From contig CAVVUC010000001.1 in the NCBI GenBank assembly GCA_963751395.1, positions 1,798,001 through 1,862,000 of the forward strand: DNA of 64,000 nucleotides, given 5' to 3'. A program made the position numbers and the translations under genes. The notes below the pieces were generated by a model, which did no database searches, had not been told where the DNA came from, and saw only the letters and a program-made list of their open reading frames with translations. Positions 59,204 to 64,000 of this stretch are shown one piece after another. Source of the stretch: CAVVUC01 sp963751395 (lineage in GTDB: Bacteria; Verrucomicrobiota; Verrucomicrobiia; Chthoniobacterales; Chthoniobacteraceae). The stretch's first letter is position 1. Each line of letters starts with the position of its first letter.

Positions 59204-61023
59204 TCAGTTCGCCTCTTTCAGGAGCACGCAGGCGCCTCCGCCGGGGGCGAGTTTGACGTGAATCTTGTCCGCGCTGGTGACGACCTTTTTTGAGACCTTG
59301 TAACTCTCGACATGGGTTCGGTAATCCGAGTCGTCGCCGTCCTGCATGATGAGCGCGGAATACTTGCCGCCGCCGAGAAAGGTCAGCGGAATGTCGAGTT
59401 CGCGCGGGTCTTCATTTGTGGCCGCGCCCACCAGCCACGTGCCATCCGCCGCATGCCGGGCCGTGACAATGTGTTCGCCGATCACGCCGCTGAGGGTTTT
59501 GCTTTCGCGCCACGGCTGCTTCTGGGCGGCGATGAACTGGAGCAGTTCGGGATGCTTCCGGTAATTCTCCGGGATGTCGGGGATGATCGTCGCGCCCGAA
59601 AACACGATCAGCGTTCGCGCCGCCTCACCCGCCAAAGTCGAGGGCACCGGCGACGCCTGATCCTTGCGCCCGGCCTGCGTCAGGTCGGCCAGGCCGTTGT
59701 TCATGTCGAGCGGGCCGGCGAGCATGTTGACGAACACGGTCGTCACGAATGTCTTCGGCTCGAACACACGGTGGACGTCGAGCTGCGCATGGCAAAACTC
59801 GCGCGTCACGGCGTTCGGCCACGTCCGCATCTGGCCATAGGGATGCACCGGGCCATCGTGGAAGTCGCAGAGCAGTTTGTTCTGCGCGCACAACTCGGTG
59901 ATGCGCCGCGTCCGTTCGTTTTTCTCCTGCGGGCTGCCTCGCATGAATCCGTATTTCACTCCCGCTGCGCCCCATTCGCCGTATTGCTTGAGCGTTTGCT
60001 CGAGCGGGAATTTCCGGCCACCGACGTCGTTCAGATAAAGCCACACGCCGACGCCCTTGGTTTTGCCGTAGGCGATGATCTCGCGGACCTGCCCGACCTT
60101 GCCGCCCTTGGTCGGATCGGACTCCTTGACCGAACTCCGGCCCGTACCAATCGGCGTCGAGCACGAGGTGGAGGAAGTGATTCTCCGCGGCGAAATCCAC
60201 CATCCGCTTCCACGACGGCAGCGACATGGCATACTTGAATCCGTCCACCTGCGCGCCGTTGATCCGCCAATCCCAGACCGCCACGCCCGGTTTCACCCAC
60301 GAGAAATCCATTCCGGCTGCCGGCGGCGGATTCAGCAGCTCGATCAAGTGCGAATCCACCAGCGCACCCGGCGTCCGTCCGAACATGATCACCCGCCACG
60401 CCGGCTCGGCTTCGAGGCGACGCTGAACGTCGTCTCGCCTTTCTTCGACTGCAGCACCAACGGCTCGCCGCTCTCCAGGTCCGCTTCGTGCAAGCGCCAG
60501 GTAACAGGCGTCGTCCACCTTGATCGTCATCGACCGGCAGCCGCTGCCCGTCGCTCTCTGAAAGTTTTTCCGGCCCGAGGTTGTGATGCTCGCCGTTGTA
60601 AAACCAGGCGGTGTAATCGCCGGCGAACCGGAATTGCGTTTGGTCCGGCCCCGCACCGCCGACATAGCGGAACGCCACGCCATCGTCATACGCCCGCGCC
60701 TCAAGCCGGTAGGTCGTCAGGTCGAGCGTCAATTCGTTGAACCGATCCGGCACGACGGCTCGTTTTCCCCAGAGCGGTTTCCACGCCGTGTTCACCGACC
60801 GCCGCGAACTGCCGGCCAGTTTTCCTCCCTCGAAACCGACAGGCGACGACTGGATTAACTCGCGTCCGTCCGCCCGAAATGAATAAGTCAACCGCCCCTC
60901 GTCTTTGACCTCAAACGTCAGTTGCAGTTTTCCATCCGGCGATTTGACCTCCAGCGGCGCTGCTGCAAATGCCGTGATGCCGTTTGCCAGACATACGATC
61001 AACCAACCAAGTATTCGTTTCAT
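59204..61023 (-). pseudogene. GH97-type glycosidase broken by several frameshifts
   Basis: Reading from ATG 61023 the N-terminus is intact: signal peptide, then VKSPDGKLQLTFEVKDEGRL, ARAYDDGVAFRYVGGAGPDQ, AWFYNGEHHN. After about 60530 the family-like reading changes frame, is briefly elsewhere near 60500, continues as LHEADLESGEPLVLQSKKGE in a third frame (60420-60495), and changes again to RVIMFGRTPGALVDSHLIEL. It shifts a last time near 60133 (WYGPEF, then KESDPTKGGKVGQVREI). The GH97 C-terminus is then open to 59204. At least four single-base changes imply a pseudogene or locally poor sequence. Confidence 0.8.
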
Positions 61024-61119
61024 ATCAGAGTTCCTTCGAGACTATTGTTTTCGGCGTTAGAAAAATGAAGGGCCAGGACAGAAACTGCCCTGACCCCTCC
61101 ATCACTATGAAATTATCCG

Positions 61120-62100
61120 CTACAGCAACTCCGAGACGAGCGCCTTCTCCTCTTTCAGCTCATTCGCGCTCGCATCGATTTTCGCGCGGCTGAAATCGTT
61201 GATCGGAACCCATTTGGCAATCTCCCAGTTCGAGCCGTCGCTGCGAATCGGGAATGAGGCGATGAGGCCGGCTTCAACGTCGTAGTCGCCAGGCGAGCAA
61301 ACGGCGACGCTGTGCCAGTCGCCATCGGGTGTCGGTGTGGTGAGCGAGCGCACGGTATCGACGACGGCGCTGGCGGCGGAGGCTGCGGACGAAAGACCGC
61401 GGGCTTTGATGATCGCCGCGCCGCGCTGTTGCACGTTCGGGATGAAGGTTTCCTTCAGCCAGGATTCGTCGCCGATAACTTCCGGCGCGGGTCGTCCTTC
61501 GATTCTCGCGTTGTAGAAATCGGGATATTGCGTGGCGGAATGATTCCCCCAGATCGCGAGGTTGCTGACCTTGGTGATATCGACGCCGGCGCGGATGGCG
61601 AGCTGGGACTTTGCGCGGTTCTCGTCGAGACGGGTCATCGCGAACCAGCGGTCGCCCGGGATGGACTTCGCGTTGTTCATCGCGATGAGGCAATTGGTGT
61701 TGCACGGATTGCCAACGACGAGGATGCGGACATCCGATGCCGCGTTTTTCTCGATCGCCTTGCCCTGGCCAATGAAGATTTTGCCATTGATGCCGAGGAG
61801 ATCGCCGCGCTCCATGCCGGCTTTGCGCGGCACGCTGCCGACGAGGAGCGCCCAGTTGACGTCGCGGAATCCTTCGTCGAGATCAGTCGAGGCGACAATG
61901 CCTTTGAGCAAAGGAAACGCGCAATCATGCAGTTCCATGACGACGCCTTTCAGCGGCTCGACCGCCTGCGGAATTTCGATGAGGTTAAGTTGCACGGGTT
62001 GGTCGGGACCGAACATCGAGCCCGATGCGATGCGAAAGAGGAGAGAGTATCCGATTTGTCCGGCGGCACCGGTGACTGCGACTTTGATGGGTTGTTTCAT
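61120..62100 (-). CDS. mdh: NAD-dependent malate dehydrogenase
   Basis: A 326-residue TCA-cycle enzyme. NAD motif TGAAGQIGYSLLFRI, substrate loop GSVPRKAGMERGDLL, NPCNTNCLIAMNNAKS, catalytic histidine in AIWGNHSATQYPDFYNA. This is the cytosolic-type group (like Thermus and plant cytosolic MDH) and not the E. coli group. Full length, single gene. Confidence 0.95.
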   Translation of the reverse strand: MKQPIKVAVTGAAGQIGYSLLFRIASGSMFGPDQPVQLNLIEIPQAVEPLKGVVMELHDCAFPLLKGIVASTDLDEGFRDVNWALLVGSVPRKAGMERGDLLGINGKIFIGQGKAIEKNAASDVRILVVGNPCNTNCLIAMNNAKSIPGDRWFAMTRLDENRAKSQLAIRAGVDITKVSNLAIWGNHSATQYPDFYNARIEGRPAPEVIGDESWLKETFIPNVQQRGAAIIKARGLSSAASAASAVVDTVRSLTTPTPDGDWHSVAVCSPGDYDVEAGLIASFPIRSDGSNWEIAKWVPINDFSRAKIDASANELKEEKALVSELL

Positions 62101-62400
62101 GATGTTTTAGGATGAATTTTTTGAACGAAAGGAAACGAAGAATCAGGCAATCCCAGCGGCGACTCAACCTTTTTTTCTTGTGAGTTCAACACGTCACGAG
62201 CCGGGTGCGCGCACCGGGCGCATCGGGACAGTCCGTTAACACCTGCCGACCCGGCTGCCGGGATTTACTTGTGAGTTGGGTCGTGATTCGCAGTGAGGAA
62301 AGGGAGGCGTCCGCGGACAGCGCGCGCTGCAAGGCCTGAAAATGGCGGGCGAACAGAATGAAGGTTGATGGTTGGGAGTTGATGGTTGATAGACGCATTC
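62101..62400. other. Spacer with short repeat
   Basis: No gene. Near its end GTTGATGGTTGGGAGTTGATG-type repeats (62364-62392) precede mazG; they explain the in-frame upstream TTG that I do not use as start. The rest shows no structure I can name. Confidence 0.4.
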
Positions 62401-63219
62401 ATGGAAATACCGACACCGCCTGTGGACTCTGCCCCTCCGATCAATGATCAACCCCTGAACCAGCTCCGCGACATCGTTGCGCGGCTCCGCGCGCCCGGCG
62501 GCTGCCCGTGGGATCGCGAGCAGACCCATGCGAGCCTGAAAAGCGGGCTGATCGAGGAGGCCTACGAAGTCATCGAGGCGATCGACCGGCGTGACGACGA
62601 ACATCTTTGCGAGGAACTCGGCGATTTTCTTTTGCAGGTCGTCATGCACAGCCAGATCGCGGCGGAGGAAAAACGATTCGACCTCGACGAAGTCGCGCGC
62701 CGCATTTCGGAAAAATTGGTGCGCCGGCACCCGCATGTTTTCGGCGGGGAACAGGCTGCGGACAGCGACGCCGTGTTGAAGAACTGGGATCAGATCAAAC
62801 GCGCGGAAAAAGGCGGCACCGAGTCCGTGCTCGATCACATCTCCAGTGCGCTGCCGGCCTTGATGCGCGCCGAGAAAGTGCAGAAGCGGGTCGCGCGCGT
62901 CGGCTTCGACTGGCCCGACCTGGACGGCGTGGTCGAAAAAATCCGCGAGGAACTTTCCGAAGTCGAAGCCGCCATGCAGAGCGGCGACCGTGCGCATATC
63001 GAGACGGAGATCGGCGACCTGCTATTTGCGGTGACGAATCTCGTGCGCAAAGCAAAGTTCGATGCCGAGCTGACGCTGCAACAAGCGACGAACAAATTCA
63101 TCGCCCGCTTCCAAAAGCTCGAATCGGTGTTGAAAGAGCAGGGGAAGACCTTCGATCAAACCAACCTCGCGGAACTGGATGCGATTTGGAATCGAGTGAA
63201 GTCCGGAGATGGCAAATAG
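62401..63219 (+). CDS. mazG: Nucleoside triphosphate pyrophosphohydrolase MazG
   Basis: A 272-residue protein with two MazG repeats. The first has GGCPWDREQTHASLKSGLIE, EEAYEVIEAI and ELGDFLLQVVMHSQIAAEE; the second has KIREELSEVEAAMQS and IETEIGDLLFAVTNLVRKAK. The ExxE...ExxD metal-binding pattern is complete in both. It hydrolyses NTPs including aberrant ones and can affect ppGpp levels. ATG 62401 is preferred to the upstream TTG in the repeat. Confidence 0.93.
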   Translation: MEIPTPPVDSAPPINDQPLNQLRDIVARLRAPGGCPWDREQTHASLKSGLIEEAYEVIEAIDRRDDEHLCEELGDFLLQVVMHSQIAAEEKRFDLDEVARRISEKLVRRHPHVFGGEQAADSDAVLKNWDQIKRAEKGGTESVLDHISSALPALMRAEKVQKRVARVGFDWPDLDGVVEKIREELSEVEAAMQSGDRAHIETEIGDLLFAVTNLVRKAKFDAELTLQQATNKFIARFQKLESVLKEQGKTFDQTNLAELDAIWNRVKSGDGK

Positions 63220-63406
63220 CGGCAAAAGCGTGACCCAGCCATGCATTTTCAAATCACCGTCATTCGAGGGCGAACAACCTTGTTTGAGCCTGCTTGGGGC
63301 CTGATGTAAAATGAGACGAAATGCCAGCGGATGCGATGTTTTAAAGCTGGACTACGTCCTCAAACCGCAGAAGTTTTGGCCCGAGGTGAAAGCAGACAGG
63401 TATTAA

Positions 63407-64000
63407 ATGAGTTTTCTTACAGACTACACAAGAACCGTGGCTGCGGCAGTTGCCGATCAGTTCCCGGGTAAATGCCAGTCAGAAGGACTTGGGCCGCAGA
63501 CTTTGGGAACCAGACTATCAACGTCGATTCGTCGCACACTTGCCTCGGCAGGGCTTGTGACTGTCGGTGATGCAAAACAAGTGGTTATAACTGGATTTTC
63601 CTGCGTGGAACCGCATCTGCACGACTTGGAGCGGCTTTATTCCAATCTCGCTGACGATGAATCGCGGAAGATCTTGGTCAAGGTTGTTGCCTTCCGTAGC
63701 CTTGGCCCCAGAAGAATACGTTTGCCACTTGATAGCCCTGAGCATAGGAGTCGGGTTCGCGCTGTGCAAAAATTGGCTGAGCAGAGCGAGTTTGTTCATT
63801 CCGGACCTCTTTTCGGTGATATGGCCAAATTGAATCTATCGAGCCTTGGGTACCCGATTGAGATATTCCTCCAACCAGGCTCAGTCGTCGCGACTTTTGA
63901 TGAACAACAATACCGATGTGTGACATCTGATGGTGCGATCGAATGTGAGGCTGGCGATGTTGCGATTGACGCAGGTGGTTGTTGGGGGGATACGGCCTTG
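63407..64000 (+). CDS. FkbM-type methyltransferase, N-terminal part
   Basis: Open from ATG 63407 to the window edge (198 codons, no stop). It begins MSFLTDYTRTVAAAVADQFP. The last visible residues, GDVAIDAGGCWGDTAL, are SAM-binding motif I as in FkbM-family O-methyltransferases. The first 170 residues are a variable domain of unknown role. The gene is partial and its acceptor cannot be told. The spacer 63220-63406 shows nothing notable. Confidence 0.65.
   Translation, partial: MSFLTDYTRTVAAAVADQFPGKCQSEGLGPQTLGTRLSTSIRRTLASAGLVTVGDAKQVVITGFSCVEPHLHDLERLYSNLADDESRKILVKVVAFRSLGPRRIRLPLDSPEHRSRVRAVQKLAEQSEFVHSGPLFGDMAKLNLSSLGYPIEIFLQPGSVVATFDEQQYRCVTSDGAIECEAGDVAIDAGGCWGDTAL

Overview
The window is GC-rich bacterial DNA that looks like a Verrucomicrobiota chromosome. 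This is inferred from gene content, not from a marker gene: many secreted glycoside hydrolases without SusC/SusD partners, a remnant of a PEP-type/autotransporter-like surface protein tail, tandem rhamnogalacturonan acetylesterases, and intergenic spaces full of short palindromic dispersed repeats. No rRNA or tRNA gene was seen.

Layout. (1) 371-7902: a tightly coupled operon of an ArsR-type regulator, an ArsP/DUF318-type permease, a MacA-like adaptor, a MacB/FtsX-like permease, an ABC ATPase fused in frame to a small CxxC thioredoxin-like domain, a membrane-anchored thioredoxin, a CcdA-type electron carrier and a second ArsP-type permease. It looks like a redox-coupled metal or metalloid resistance module. 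(2) 8351-18431: a GH106-type rhamnosidase (minus), mnmA carrying an in-frame palindromic insertion, cutA, two rhamnogalacturonan acetylesterases and some unknown secreted proteins. (3) 18432-21310: a repeat-rich, AT-richer accessory stretch with an Mrr-like nuclease and a DUF6883/DUF4926 pair. (4) 21380-30070: housekeeping and small-molecule genes (thiD, apaG, fau, cyclophilins, vapBC, the aguB-aguA putrescine pair, a C39-like protease). (5) 30402-61023: a pectin/arabinan/rhamnogalacturonan-oriented degradation region (toroid lyase-like protein, pectate-lyase-like beta helix, LacI regulator, DUF5703/GH95-like, GH106, GH127, GH43-CBM32, GH98-like, GH51, and a decayed GH97). It is interrupted by two scars. 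One is a 1.5 kb islet flanked by 118-bp direct repeats. The other is a relic integron with a truncated integrase, an attI-like segment, one cassette, an attC-like site and an HNH remnant. (6) 61120-64000: mdh, mazG and the start of an FkbM-type methyltransferase that runs off the window.

The most unusual signals are the ABC-ATPase/thioredoxin fusion inside the two-permease redox operon, the roughly 160-bp palindromic element that sits in frame inside mnmA, signal peptides whose hydrophobic stretch is encoded by dispersed repeat DNA (36032 and 44861), and the integron relic.
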